Shown: positions 53,068 to 64,000 of the stretch, piece after piece
Numbering within the stretch: position 1 is the stretch's first letter
Layout of the letters: each line of letters opens with the position of its first letter
Assembly (NCBI GenBank): GCA_030220185.1
Contig: JASPKZ010007286.1
Coordinates: forward strand, 1,508,501 to 1,572,500
Direction: 5' to 3'
Source of the DNA: Diploptera punctata
Taxonomy: Eukaryota; Arthropoda; Insecta; Blattodea; Blaberidae
Length of the DNA: 64,000 nt
Position numbers and translations under genes: made by a program
The notes under the pieces: generated by a model
What the model saw: only the letters and a program-made list of their open reading frames with translations
Told to the model about the DNA's origin: nothing
Database searches by the model: none

Positions 53068-53302
53068 ATCCATCCATAGTAGTTCATGCTAGGCTTGCAG
53101 CTTTACTAGGGAATTGTAGGTGTGGTAGCTTCCCGTTGCTTTCCACACCGGTGAAGGATGATGATGATGATGATAATGATAAGGATTATGATGGCCATAT
53201 GATTTCGGGGACCGTTTGGGCCTTAAAGTTTTCGTGACATTTGTCTTACAGGTGAGGAAAAACCCCGATAAAAACCTCACCCAGAAAAACTGCCCCGACC
53301 GG
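53068..53302 (-). mobile_element. SINE S2, 5'-truncated
   Basis: The reverse complement ends in ATGGATGGATATC and starts at CCGGTCGGGGCAGTTTTTC, so the tRNA head is lost. Confidence 0.8.
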
Positions 53303-53309
53303 TATGATG

Positions 53310-53785
53310 GGTGATAAATGATAATGAAGCAAATTATACACAATAGAACGAGAGTTTTAAGATAAAGACTATGGACATATAGGCATAGATCCGAAATATT
53401 GTTATAGCAAATTGTAAGGAAATATACTTTAAAAAAATCTCCCCAAATATTTGGAGAGACCCTCCCTGTTATCCCCCCCCCCAACTAAAGCACCGAGTTT
53501 ACCCCTTCTAAAAAATTCAAAATTGTCATAACTTTTTTTGACAATCAGTAATGATTTCCACAACATTACGAACATTATTTTAAATGCATGGTTTTATCAG
53601 TGATTTAATTTTTATTGCGTCTCAAGAATTCGGAAAAAATAAAGAACAAGTTTTTTTTTAATTTGAGATTTCATCGCCTTATATAGGTCTATATATGGTG
53701 TTTTGCATTAATATATCGTAAGTGGAGAAACAGGCTTTGCAAAAAAAAACGTGAAGACCTAATATATTACCGAACTCTGTAAGAA
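53310..53785. other. unassigned intron sequence
   Basis: Contains a CCCCCCCCCC run at 53468 but no recognised element. Confidence 0.35.
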
Positions 53786-53791
53786 ATAAAA

Positions 53792-54590
53792 GATTTAGAA
53801 TAGAATAGAATAGATTTACTTAGCCTGGTGGAGTTAAGGTCATGTGGCCTTCTCTTCCACTCACCAGGACAAACATATGTTACATATAAATACAAAAAAA
53901 TTACAATAATAGTCATACTAAACAATTAATTATCTGTCAAATTGAATAATAATGAAAATAATGTGTAATAATACAATAAAATTAAATACAATTAAAATTA
54001 AATTAATGATAGAATGAATACAGACAGGAAGAAAAAATACAAAGAAAGTAATAAACTACAATGAATTAATCTACGCTTTTTATACAAGGCATTAGGTAAA
54101 TATATTAACGAATCTTAAGTCTATTTTTATTAAATAATGAAAAAAACACATTATTATTTTTAAAAGTAATATTAGTGAGTTGTTTCTTGTTAGTAATTTT
54201 ATTTTCAATTTGTTTCTGAAAGATGGTAAAGTTTGGCAGTCTCTGACATAGGGTGGAAGTGAATTCCATGTTCTAGCAAGAGAAACTGTAAAAGATTTCG
54301 AATAATAGGTAGTATGATGAGGAGGGATATAAAGGACACTGTGTTCAAGGGATCGGGTATCTAATTTATGTGTATCAGAGAGTCTAGTGAAGCGGTGTGA
54401 TAAATAATAAGGTAATGATGTGTGTAATATGTTATAGAGAAGGCATAGGGAATGGATGGTTCTACGATCTTGTAGACGAAGCCATGACAATTGTTCCAGG
54501 GATGGTGTAACGTGATCAAATCTACGTATACCACAAATAAAACGTATGCAATAATTATGAACATGTTGAAGTCTTTGGGTTTAGGCTACA
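53792..54590 (-). mobile_element. LINE-B (jockey/CR1-type) 3' fragment
   Basis: The - strand encodes QRLQHVHNYCIRFICGIRR-like text, then MSWLRLQDRRTIHSLCLLYN, SLARTWNSLPPYVRDCQTLP and stop (54490-54092 open, 132 codons). It ends CCACCAGGCTAAGTAAATC. Little decay is seen. Confidence 0.85.
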
Positions 54591-54594
54591 AAAA

Positions 54595-55020
54595 TGAATT
54601 ATTGGACACAAGATTTCTCTTTAATTGAACAAAACTTATTCTTTGCGTGGGAATTTAATATGACATCATCAGGAAAATACGTGTGTTCTATTTATTACGT
54701 ACTAATTATTTATTTTATAGTTAAACTTAATGAAACGTTCCTTTAAGTGTTTTAGTAAGCTATAAAATTAATTAATTAAGCGATATTTCTAGTGACATTG
54801 GAACAATTCGCTATAATGTAGATATGCTTTTTGTTTCTGAATATTATAGTTTATCTAAATAGATTAATAGAAAATGAATGTTTTGGAAAAGTGGATCCTA
54901 TTAGATACTTTAATACCGGTAATTTTTTTTTTATACTTATAGAACTGTTTTATTTGCAATAATACTAGAGTCACTACGTAAGTTTTGAGATATGAAACAA
55001 TGGACCATGATAGAAATTCT
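54595..55020. other. unassigned intron sequence
   Basis: Nothing recognised. Confidence 0.35.
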
Positions 55021-55024
55021 ATAA

Positions 55025-55327
55025 CTATTACATTTTTTCAAAGTATTTTCTATCATATTCTTTACAAACATTACATCTTTACACTCGATCCCATCAGCAC
55101 ATTCTCCTTTGTATCCCTCTTCATCACACTGTGTATTTCATTATCTTTTACAGTCTCACTTGCCAAAACATGGAATTCACTTCCGCCCTAGATCAGAGAC
55201 TGTCAAACTATAACATCATTCAAAAACAAACTAAAGAATATTTCTTAATAACAAACTAACTTATACACCTCACTGATAGTATTCTTTCAACAGCTAATAA
55301 ATTTAATTATTTAAAAATATTTTCATT
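55025..55327 (+). mobile_element. LINE-B fragment with internal deletion
   Basis: CTCGATCCCATCAGCACATT, CTCACTTGCCAAAACATGGA and AGACTGTCAAACTATAACAT match 38030-38170. A LINE-A sits at its 3' end. Confidence 0.75.
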
Positions 55328-55838
55328 TATATACTTACTTACTTACTTACTTACTCACTGGCACTATCGAACCCGTAGGTTCATGGCCGCGCGGACATAA
55401 GCTCTCCATACATACCTATCCTGAGCTAATGCTTTCCAATCATTCCCTGTGTAATCTACTTCCCTCAAATCATAGTTCATGTTATTCTCCCACCTCATTC
55501 TTGGTCTACCAACTGGGCGTTTTCCCTCTGGCTTTCCTACAAGAAGCTTCCATGCAAGTATTTCATTCCCCATACGTGCAACATGTCCTGCCCATCGCAG
55601 TCTACGAGACTTAACTGTTCTTATTATATCTGTCTTCTCCATTCACCTGTGTGTTCATCTCTCTTTGGTCCAAAAATTTTCCTAAGTACTTTATTCTCAA
55701 ATACTTGCAATCTCCTTTCCTCCCTTAAAGTAAGAGTCCATGTTTCGCACCCATATAATATAACTGGTAGAATAATAGTTTTATATATTTTCAATTTAAC
55801 GTTTTTTGAAAGGAGTTGGGACATCAAGAGTCTCTGCA
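55328..55838 (-). mobile_element. LINE-A 3' copy
   Basis: The - strand encodes LLMSQLLSKNVKLKIYKTII, YGCETWTLTLREERRLQVFE, then a deletion of about 40 bp, and KTDIIRTVKSRRLRWAGHVA to LRVR. ATTTTCATT at 55319-55327 and 55839-55847 is a likely TSD. Confidence 0.9.
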
Positions 55839-55847
55839 ATTTTCATT

Positions 55848-56340
55848 ATATATATACATACACACACAGCGAATAAGATATTTCCAATATGTATGTCGTT
55901 TTTATTGCCTGAAGAGATATGGAGTCGTGGACTGTGTAACACACATATAATACACACGTAAGTATGACTTGTTGAAATGCAACAAAAAAGGATAAACTAG
56001 GGCATTTAGCGTCGTAAATACAACTGATCTAGAACCAAGTCTCGTTGTTTCTAGTCATGCACAGCCATATAGCATTCATCCTCTTCATTTAACTTATTTA
56101 TTTTTCTACTTCATCTTCTTAGAATATTTTAAATATTTTGTCTGATTGGTTGGAGTTGTAATTAGACACAAGTACAATATCCAGTCATTTGCAACTAATG
56201 ATGTTAGTGTACGAGATATGGCACATCGCTCTTCTTGTTCATGTATCCGTAAAGCAACACTCTAATTTATTCTATTAGAAATACTGATTATAATCTTACA
56301 ATGCACTAGTTTCTATTTCTTTTATTTGTTTATAAAACAC
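55848..56340. other. unassigned intron sequence
   Basis: Nothing recognised. Confidence 0.35.
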
Positions 56341-56348
56341 TATATATC

Positions 56349-56442
56349 ACAGCCGACCATACATATTTGTATCGAGGACAAAATGGAAATAACATCAAGG
56401 TGGCACGGGCCTTATTATAGCTGTTGTGTATTATTATTATTA

Positions 56443-56517
<75 letters not shown>

Positions 56518-56520
56518 CGA
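56349..56520 (+). mobile_element. hAT-like element end with TTA microsatellite
   Basis: CACAGCCGACCATACATATT, AAATGGAAATAACATCAAGG and TGGCACGGGCC parallel the inner-right end of the hAT-like element at 23081-24672 in reverse orientation. It then passes into a TTA array (56432-56516). Confidence 0.55.
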
Positions 56521-56521
56521 T

Positions 56522-56860
56522 TGAGGGTCTTTCCACTTTTCAGCGGTTGCCCTTTTACCAGCCGGCTGCTGGCCCTTCAAATCCACATGTGTCAATCACA
56601 GAGGTAGATGATCAACAGCCAGTGTAGGGGTGACATGTGGTTAGCATGTCGAGTCCCCCAGCCGTTATAGCTGGTTCCTCAACCTGGAGTCGCTACTTAT
56701 TGTAGCTACCCAATTGCCTCACGATGCTGGGTGGGCACCGGTCCCATACTGGCCGAAATACCATGAGAAAATTTCTTCCCCCATGGAGACTCGAACCAGC
56801 GCAAGTCCCGTAGCTCTGCGCCAAGGCTTCCTACCTTAACCGCTCGGCTACGGCGCGGCA
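56522..56860 (-). mobile_element. SINE S4
   Basis: On the - strand: head GCCGCGCCGTAGCCGAGCGG, GGTTCGAGTCTCCATGGGG and a body to GGTTGAGGAACCAGC. The last part resembles a tRNA-derived unit. The boundary towards 56522 is uncertain. Confidence 0.55.
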
Positions 56861-56871
56861 CATTTTTTTTA

Positions 56872-57060
56872 TTATTAATTAAATAAAAATAAAAATTAGT
56901 TTTATTTGATTTTCATATTTATTATATAATTCAGTGACAGCTGTTAACATGTCTGAAGAAGGTACAGTGTACCGAAACAGCTGTCACTGAATTATATAAT
57001 AAATTTGAAAATCAAATAAAACTACGTTTTATTTTTATTTAATTAATAAATATGGATTTT
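56872..57060. mobile_element. Penelope-like short foldback with one hammerhead-like core
   Basis: Arms of about 75 bp (AATTCAGTGACAGCTGTT and its complement, ending ATTTTTATTTAATTAAT) enclose GTCTGAAGAAGGTACAGTG and TACCGAAACAGCTGTC: CTGAAGA, stem II GGTAC/GTACC, GAAAC, a self-complementary CAGCTG and GTC. Same family as 2130-2848. Confidence 0.7.
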
Positions 57061-57085
57061 CATCAAGTAAACACCAACTCAATTG

Positions 57086-57144
<59 letters not shown>

Positions 57145-57543
57145 GAGGTATGGACAATCAATAAGTACTACAAGAATAGACTAATAGCTCTAGAAATGGA
57201 TTATTTACGCAGAAGTGCTAGAACATGTCACAAATATGGAAATGAGAAATATAATGGAAGCAGAAGAAAGCATAATTGAAAGAATTGAGGAGAAGGAATT
57301 AAAGTGGTTAGGACATGTTTTAAGAATGGAAGATGAGCGATGGCCGAAGCAACTATATGAATGGCTTCCGACCAGAAAGAAGAAAAGAGGGAGACCAAAG
57401 TTAACATTGAAGGAAAACATGAAGACATTAATGCAAGCAAGAGGGCTAAGCATTGAAGATGCCCAAGATCGTACGTAGGCTTTGGAGGTTTGGCACGGGA
57501 AGACGGCAGCAGCTGTAAAAACCCGAAGATAGATAGATTATTA

Positions 57544-57604
<61 letters not shown>
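57086..57604 (+). mobile_element. LINE C-terminal fragment between TTA arrays
   Basis: TTA arrays at 57086-57144 and 57538-57604. Between them: YEVWTINKYYKNRLIALEMD, YLRRSARTS with a frameshift, ELKWLGHVLRMEDERWPKQL, KKKRGRPKLTLKENMKTLMQ and GKTAAAVKTRR, stop. EVWT, GHVLRM and GRPK are LINE ORF2 signatures. Confidence 0.75.
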
Positions 57605-57605
<1 letters not shown>

Positions 57606-57837
57606 TCATTCATTTTGAGAATTTTCCTCACCATTGAGGGTTTTCTCCAACCAATTGTAGTAATTAACATGAATTTTAAAAAAATACATAAATGACTACG
57701 GACTTACAGACTATCAGTTTGTAATAGACATTCACAAATGTCCCTTATTTAAAGTTCTCCATCGTTCTCTGTCATCTGTGTCTTTATCTGTTAACCAAAT
57801 TTTCTCATTGAAATTTGAACGTTATTCTCCCAGCTTG

Positions 57838-58334
57838 TCCAAAAAACGTTAAACTGAAAATATTTAAAACTACTATTCTACCAGTTATATTATATGGGTG
57901 CGAAACATGGACTCTTACTTTAAGGGAGGAAAGGAGATTACGAGTATTTGAGAATAAAATTCTTAGGAAAATTTTTGGTCCAAAGAGAAATGAACAGACA
58001 GGTAAATGGAGAAGACTGCATAACAGTGAATGGTCTTTATAGGAAGCCAGATATAATGAGAACAGTTAAGTCTCGTAGACTGCGAGGGCAAGACATATGG
58101 CACGAATGGGGGAATGAAAGACGTGCATGGAAGCTTCTTGTAGGAAAACCAGAGGGAAAACGCTCAGTTGGTAGACCAAGAATGAGGTGGGAAAATAACA
58201 TTAACTATGATTTGAGGGAAGTAGATTATACAGGGGATGATTGGAAAACATTGGCTCAGGATATGGATATATGGAGAGCTTATGTCCTTGCGGCCATGAA
58301 CCTACGGGTTAGATAGTGCAAGTGAGTTAGTTAA
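57838..58334 (+). mobile_element. LINE-A 3' copy with aged TSD
   Basis: Encodes KNVKLKIFKTTILPVILYGC, RRLRVFENKILRKIFGPKRN and, shifted, RMRWENNINYDLREVDYTGD to LRVR. TTATTCTCCCAGCTTGT (57822-57838) and TTATTCTTCCAACTTGT (58335-58351) agree at 15 of 17 bases, probably a mutated TSD. Confidence 0.85.
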
Positions 58335-58337
58335 TTA

Positions 58338-58630
58338 TTCTTCCAACTTGTTTCTTGATCTTTCTCTTCTGCTCCTTCTTTCAATTTTCCATGCATGGAC
58401 AGCCTTCATTCTTCTTACGTGTCCATACCATTTTAGCCTACTGTGTTCAATCTCATCCATTATATTTCTTTCTGCATTCATCCATTTTCTAATTTCTGTA
58501 TTTCTAATTTTTTTCCAGTCGAGATTTTCTGGCAGCTCTTCTCCAAAAATCCATTTCAACTGTAGTTATTCTGTTGACATGTTCTTGTGTCATTCTCCAT
58601 ACTTCCAATCAATATAGCATTTTACTTTGT
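58338..58630 (-). mobile_element. LINE C-terminal fragment
   Basis: The - strand reads LKWIFGEELPENLDWKKIRN, MNAERNIMDEIEHSRLKWYG, HVRRMKAVHAWKIERRSRRE. EIEHSRLKWYGHVRRM is a LINE ORF2 motif. Confidence 0.7.
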
Positions 58631-58631
58631 A

Positions 58632-59350
58632 GTATACTTACTTACTTACTTACTTACTCACTGGCACTATCGAACCCGTAGGTTCATGGCCGCGCGGACA
58701 TAAGCTCTCCATACATCCCTATCCTGAGCTAATGTTTTCCAATCATTCCCTGTATAATCTACTTCCCTCAAATCATAGTTAATGTTATTCTCCCACCTCA
58801 TTCTTGGTCTACCAACTGGCCGTTTTCTCTCTGGCTTTCCTACAAGGAAGCTTCCATGCAAGTCTTTCATACCCCATATGTGCAACATGTCCTGCCCAAC
58901 GCAGTCTACGAGACTTAACTGTTCTTATTATATCTGGCTTCCTATAAAGACCATGTAGTTCATTGTTATGTAGTCTTCTCCATTCACCTGTCTGTTCATC
59001 TCTCTTTGGTCCAAAAAATTTCGTTAGAACTTTATTCTCAAATACTCGTAATCTCATTTCCCTCCCTTAAAGTAAGAGTCCATGTTTCGCACCCATATAA
59101 TACTATAACTGGTAGAATAATAGTTTTATATATTTTCAGCTTAACGTTCTTTGAAAGGAGTTGGGACATCAAGAGTATCTGCAATGCATAATAGCATGCA
59201 TTTCCAGAATTGAGCCTATGTTTAATTTCTTTGTGCATCTCATTCCTGTTTGTGATTATTGTTCCTAGGTATTTGAATTCAGCCACTTCCTCAAAATTTC
59301 CCTCATTTGTCATTAGCTGTCGATTTCCATTATATAATGTATTTCTACGT
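58632..59350 (-). mobile_element. LINE-A 3' copy
   Basis: The - strand runs from MTNEGNFEEVAEFKYLGTII through YGCETWTLTLREG (frameshifted by a 3 bp and a 1 bp insertion) and RLRWAGHVAHMG to LRVR, with a GTAA tail. Confidence 0.9.
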
Positions 59351-59388
59351 GTATGGACTTATAAAATAGTTTTGTTCTTTTAATGACG

Positions 59389-59390
<2 letters not shown>

Positions 59391-59464
<74 letters not shown>
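59391..59464. repeat. TTA microsatellite
   Basis: About 24 uninterrupted ATT units. Confidence 0.9.
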
Positions 59465-59467
<3 letters not shown>

Positions 59468-59594
59468 AGCGTGTGTGGATTTGCTACTTTTTCTTATTAT
59501 GTCGTTATAACATATTTGAAAGTTCTTGTTCCATTACTGATAGACTACTACTGTAAGCCTAACCTTAGCATATTTTTAATTTATTAGAATGCCA

Positions 59595-59807
59595 ACATCT
59601 TTGTTGGAAATATTTGCGTTCATTATAAACAACCGATTAGCATTAACAGTGTAGGCAATGTTTATTAGTCGAGACTACAGCAGGCCGTGACACCAATCAG
59701 TGATAAAATGGCAAGTACGTATTTATTGTTTTATATTGTTTCAAATCAAGTTCAATTCATTTAAAATGCAGTGATTTGTTTCGTATAATGTATATTAACA
59801 CTACCTT

Positions 59808-59848
<41 letters not shown>

Positions 59849-59935
59849 ACGTAGTATACATACAGGACAGTGGTTTTATTTCCCGCATTAGTACATTTAA
59901 GAGCCCCACCACCATCCCCCTGGGTTTCCTCGTTC
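59595..59935 (-). repeat. Dispersed repeat X
   Basis: Inverted copy of 22540-22900, with an AT dinucleotide run at 59812-59846. It contains GTACGTAGTATACATACAGG and GGACAGTGGTTTTATTTCCC. Confidence 0.6.
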
Positions 59936-59939
59936 TTAA

Positions 59940-60820
59940 TACCCATATCCTCAGGTCTGCTTTTGTCCCTATTTATTATCTAGCATAGTTTTAAAAAATG
60001 CCGTTTTTAAATGCAAGGCATTTAAATCCAGTGCCAAACATCTAATTTAAACATAGGGAAGTAATACAACTCATGAATTGGTAGATTGGAAAATTCTCAC
60101 AACCTGCCCTCCACTCCCCTCATGCAGGGAGTCCACCTGCTCCATACAGTGGGATGCAATTGCTGGATTCCGACTTCGATGTTTGTGCCTTGCAGTTAAA
60201 AACGGCTTGTATTTTTTTACATGGCCTCAGTAGACCACAAGGCTTCCCTGGGTTGATAGTTCCCTTCTAAGTCTGGGAAAAGTGTAAGTGTTTCTAATCT
60301 GTTGCATACAAAAATACATTGTTATGTTTAGTACTAGCGGTAGACAAGTTGCACGTGTCTAATAAATAGAAGATAGATTAAATGTGATCAGAAAATATAA
60401 GTAACAGCGTCACAGCACGAAGCTGCGCTATGAAAAAACGCAGATTTTACTTATATCTGTATAAGAAATAGAAGACAAGAAGCGCCTCTGAAGTCTGATA
60501 GATTATGTAGAGAAGCTGTTCGAAATAAGCCATCTACGCAGGAGGCGGGCAAACGCGGAAAAAAAAGTGCAGGAGGGATAACAGATCACGTGACATTGCT
60601 CATTTCGCTATCGAGCTTCGAACTCTTCAGAACGTAACACCGTGCCAGCTTTCCGATTAGACATCGCTCTTTTAGGCTCCGTTCTGTCTCCCACTAACAC
60701 GAAGCGCAAATTTCTCTACACTTTCCACGGACAGACTGCACTTTCAATGAGATCACTGCATAAATTATTAACTTCTGATATACTTAGGTTGTAACTTTAA
60801 TAGTGGCAACTATTTTTTTA
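59940..60820. other. unassigned intron sequence
   Basis: Contains a somewhat GC-richer part at 60410-60740 with no recognised reading frame, repeat or RNA. Confidence 0.35.
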
Positions 60821-60824
60821 TTGC

Positions 60825-61657
60825 TAGCTAATACCCGGCGTGCGTGGTACTCCTAAATAAATGTTACTGTGTTTTTACCACCAGCCTTGAGCTGCTATGC
60901 TTGCCCGGGAATCAGCTTATCCCGATCTTCTTGGCATCAGTGAAAGACAAAAATTTTATTGTGAGTTATCCATAAAAGATAAACATGTGCTGCCGTGGAC
61001 TTTTTTGTAGAGTTTTTTTGAGATATTCAGTTCCGTGTACAATAATTTGGTGTATTTGTTAAGGTTCAGGTAGCGTAAGCCATTTAAGCGTCAAAATAGG
61101 GACTTTATTTCACGTTTTTCACTATAAAGGTTGATGTTTAGGGGTGAAGGGGTTGAGTATTACAACTCTCTTATATCCTATGTTCATCCCCGGAATCTCC
61201 TGAACATTTTTTCAAAAAGCCCCATCACAATCGGATGAATGGTATGGCAGAGCACGCTTGCCCGGGAATCTACTTATCCCGATCTTCTTGGCATCAATGA
61301 AAGACAAAAATGGTTATTGTGAGTTATCTGTAAAAGATAAACATATGCTGTTGCGGACTTTTTTTGTAGATTTTTTTTTGAGATATTCAATTCTGTGTAC
61401 ATTAATTTGGTGTATTTGTTATGGTTTAGACAGCGTAAGCCATTTAAGCGTCAAAATAGGGATTTCATTTCACGTTTCTCGCTACAAAGGGTGATTTTTT
61501 AGGGATGAAGAGGTTGAGTATTACAACTCCCTTATAACCTATGCTCATCCCGAGAATCTCCTGAACATTTTGCAAGAACCCCCATCAAAATCGGATCAAT
61601 GGTATGGCCGCGCATAGAATATGAACAAACAAACAAAGAAACAAACATTCATTTTAT
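60825..61657 (+). repeat. Tail-type repeat T, two tandem units
   Basis: Starts GCTAGCTAATACCCGGCGTG; two units begin at CCCGGGAATCAGCTTATCCC and CCCGGGAATCTACTTATCCC, about 360 bp apart. It ends GGATCAATGGTATGGCCGCG and ACAAACATTCATTTTATA, the target of the next TIR element. Confidence 0.7.
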
Positions 61658-61658
61658 A

Positions 61659-62235
61659 CAGAGTGATTCAGAAATATGGCTATATGTTGATCGCATTTTG
61701 TGACGAAAAATATTATTATTAAAGGAAATACGATGTTATCATTGGAAAGGTAATCCTTCAAATTACACAATAGAACAAAACAAAACAAATCACTGCTCAC
61801 GTACAGCTTGGCAGGTTGATTTTTGTGGGCTAGCGTCGAACGCCTCCACATTTCTCTTCGTTGTTTCTGCATCCGTGCTAATGCGAGGCCTTCCAGGAGG
61901 TTTGATTTTCTGCATCCTTCCCGTTTTCAGCAGTCGTTTTCTCCACTTCCCCCACAGTCGACGGCTGCAATGCTACGTTAAAATCACGTCTTGCCCGTCT
62001 TGCGGCCTCACGATCATTAATTAGCATACGTTATTGCCCATGCAGCAATTGTAATTTGCTGTTGCATATTCAACGCCATTTTGACTAATGACGTAAGTTC
62101 TACACTGTTTTGTTTTATTCCATTGCTATAATTTGAATAATTGCCTTTCCTATGGTAATTTCATATTTCCTGTAATGGTAATATTTTCATCACATAATGC
62201 GATCAAACGTATAGCCATATTTATGATTCACCCCG
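61659..62235. mobile_element. mariner-type TIR element with TA target, sister of 43680-44366
   Basis: CAGAGTGATTCAGAAATATG at the left; the right end reverse complement is CGGGGTGAATCATAAATATG. TA flanks at 61657-61658 and 62236-62237. It has the same interior as the 43680 element without the GAT array, and extra ACGTTAAAATCACGTC near 61975. Confidence 0.7.
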
Positions 62236-62289
62236 TATATTAAACTAGTATAGAAGTGACAGACTTATACAGTCTTTCAATATAGTACC

Positions 62290-62700
62290 CAGCAGTTCAA
62301 TGCAGCAGCTCCTGTTCTGTTGATGTCTCTGACTGACCGCCTTAATGCCAGCAGAATCTCAGGAACAGTCAGCAATCAAATGTCACGAAGTGGTTCCTTC
62401 ATCTTAGGGACCAAATCATAATCAAAAAGTCCTGTGAATATGTATATGGAAAAGCACTTCCCACTCCCAGCGATGGTACAGATCAGATACAGGATGTGCC
62501 ATGTCCGTCCGAGCAGTCCTGTATGGTAATGCCTTCTCCCCATATGCTTCCACAAGACCTTTATGTCATTGCCGTGCTGTATAGCCATGGCACATTGAAT
62601 TTTCAACCAAGATCGCTGTTCGTGCTTTGTAAACAGGGCGAAACGCAACAGCTTAGAGCGGTAATTCAGAGGAGACTAACTTTTTCTCTCCAAAGCACAT
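62290..62700 (-). mobile_element. mariner transposase remnant, internally deleted
   Basis: The - strand begins SKLLRFALFTKHEQRSWLKI, jumps, and ends DYDLVPKMKEPLRDI, then TVPEILLALRRSVRDINRTG. These resemble the N- and C-terminal parts of mariner transposases of the SETMAR type; the catalytic middle is absent. It lies about 200 bp before the forked exon. Confidence 0.6.
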
Positions 62701-62905
62701 GCGCTTTGAGACGTACGGACGAGTCCATTTGCTGTAAGATAGGTCAGACATATATTAACATGTGACAGAAGTTACAACAATTAACTCCGTCTGGTTTCGC
62801 TTCTACAGCAGTGTTGCCACTATTTTTGTTACAGTCCACGTATAAAGTACATTTGTAAAAATAATATTACTTTACTGACCTTTCTAATATTGCATTGTTT
62901 TGCAG

Positions 62906-63341
62906 CGCCAACACACAAATGGACAACGACGTCACGCCGGTGTACCTAGCGGCCCAGGAGGGCCACCTTGAGGTACTAAAGTTCCTGGTGACTCAAGCAG
63001 GAGGGTCCTTGTATGTTCGAGCTAAGGATGGAATGGCGCCGGTACACGCTGCTTCACAGATGGGGTGTCTGTCCTGCCTTAAGTGGATGATACAGGAGCA
63101 AGGGGTGGATCCAAATCTGCGGGATGGAGACGGAGCCACTCCCCTGCACTTCGCCGCCAGCAGGGGACACGTGGACACGGTCAGATGGCTCCTGAGACAT
63201 GGGGCACGTCTCATACTCGACAAATTCGGGAAAAGCCCCATCAACGATGCAGCTGAGAACCAACAACTCGAATGTCTTAGTGTTCTCATGCAGCATGCTG
63301 AGGAGCCCGCTCCTAGCTCCGTCAAAACGCAAACCCCTAGG
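62906..63341 (+). CDS. f: forked/espin exon with four ankyrin repeats
   Basis: A 436-base internal exon after TTTTGCAG and before GTTAGT. It completes the split Ser codon of the upstream exon, then encodes [97 protein letters not shown] and [20 protein letters not shown]. These are four ankyrin repeats of about 33 residues, followed by the linker [15 protein letters not shown]. The repeat order and the [13 protein letters not shown] ending match what I recall of forked and of the end of the espin ankyrin array. The protein should bundle actin through downstream WH2-like and actin-binding parts not in this window. There is no stop before the donor; the phase at the end is 0. Codon use is GC-rich compared with the flanking AT-rich intron. 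Confidence 0.92.
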
Positions 63342-64000
63342 GTTAGTACCTGTAACATATTTTTATAAAATAAAATAATAAATTTCCAATAAAATGTACA
63401 CAATTATGATTAAATTAAAATACTTCATACCTCACCTCATATCCAGTATTATAATTATACTGCAGTTTCAATGCGAGCTTCCCTGGCAACATCACTCAGC
63501 CACCTGATTTGCTCAGAGACACTACTGCTTTTTAGGCATTTTAAATAAATAATCAAACTTAATTGAAAATACATCAAATGCATTCAAGTACCACATAATA
63601 TATCACAGAAAAGAAATAATATAATTATATATTTCGAATCGAACAAAATAACACTTTTTCAAAAAAGGGGCGTGGCATCCCCAGACAGCCACGCGAATGG
63701 CTAACACATAATTCGCGATAATAATAATTTTAAATTAAACTAAACTAACAATATCTCAGTATTAGCTTAAAACAATCATTAAGAACACCATGGATATCGT
63801 TCGATCACGATATCCTAATAAATTAATACAAAAAATCACACTTTAAAAAATCACCAGCCTCTGATTGGCTGACGGCCACAAGCGCCATATTCAAAAATTA
63901 CGAAATCATACACAAGTCGGAGCACACCGTCGCTACCATGCAGGTTAGAATGGTGGTTATTCGTTATTATTTATTATTATACCGGTATCTAATCATATCT
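63342..64000. other. f: start of the next forked/espin intron
   Basis: AT-rich sequence after the GTTAGT donor. No further exon or repeat recognised up to the window edge. Confidence 0.5.

Larger units (their letters stand above)
39696..62905 (+). other. f: forked/espin intron of 23.2 kb
   Basis: The donor GTATTG at 39696 and acceptor TTTTGCAG ending at 62905 join a codon split as AG|C (Ser), leaving one uninterrupted ankyrin frame. A TTA microsatellite begins about ten bases after the donor, and an S1 SINE starts 88 bases after it. About ten LINE-A fragments and several mariner-like elements fill the intron. Splicing is inferred, not observed. Confidence 0.75.

Noticed and set aside
62496..62765. 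89-codon + strand frame upstream of the forked exon
   Set aside because: It is the antisense of a mariner transposase remnant.

Overview
The window is animal nuclear DNA, almost certainly from an insect with a large, repeat-rich genome. Two spliced exons on the + strand, 39540-39695 and 62906-63341, encode ankyrin repeats that read as the forked (espin/Espn) family of actin-bundling proteins. They share a codon phase and are separated by a 23.2 kb intron. Everything before 39540 is probably an upstream intron or intergenic DNA of the same locus, since no upstream exon was recognised. The very abundant non-LTR element called LINE-A here resembles C-terminal reverse-transcriptase debris I associate with cockroaches (Blattodea). 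That taxonomic guess is inference.

Apart from the two exons, the window is a dense stack of mobile elements. (1) LINE-A: 17 copies, mostly 5'-truncated, most sharing one 3' end and a GTAA-type tail; several have clean target-site duplications (TSDs). One copy reaches the YADD catalytic motif. (2) At least eight other LINE families, including jockey/CR1-like LINE-B. (3) tRNA-derived SINEs of at least six kinds (S1-S6 here), several with 10-13 bp TSDs. (4) Penelope-like elements (PLEs): one copy on the - strand at 1-1985 shows an RT tail, a linker, a GIY-YIG endonuclease and a downstream hammerhead-ribozyme-like core. Related solo inverted foldbacks lie at 2130-2848, 11444-11740, 17312-17590, 34327-34584 and 56872-57060. 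(5) DNA transposons: mariner/Tc1-like elements with TA target sites, one a palindrome with a LINE inside, and a hAT-like element with an 8 bp TSD carrying two SINEs. (6) Trinucleotide microsatellites, mainly TAA/TTA, often at SINE or LINE tails, and a 64 bp minisatellite.

Layout: 1-2100 PLE cut by two SINEs; 2130-2848 PLE foldback; 3278-4437 tandem trimer of a tail-type repeat; 4565-5595 LINE debris and inverted repeat; 5936-6804 two SINEs; 7045-7460 tRNA-like duplication; 7540-10745 tandem AT-rich repeat containing a LINE inside a LINE; 11109-11829 SINE containing a PLE foldback; 12270-18935 mixed repeats; 19468-20838 SINE/LINE block; 21193-22626 GC-rich degenerate tandem array; 23081-24672 hAT; 25420-26645 AT-rich repeat with two palindromes; 26645-39080 LINE/SINE/PLE/mariner; 39540-39695 forked exon; 39696-62905 repeat-filled intron; 62906-63341 forked exon; then AT-rich intron to the end.

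The most notable non-genic signals are the hammerhead-like cores that recur at the same place in separate Penelope-like palindromes, and the GC-rich tandem array, which I could not assign. I found no bacterial-type features, CRISPR arrays or convincing functional tRNA genes.
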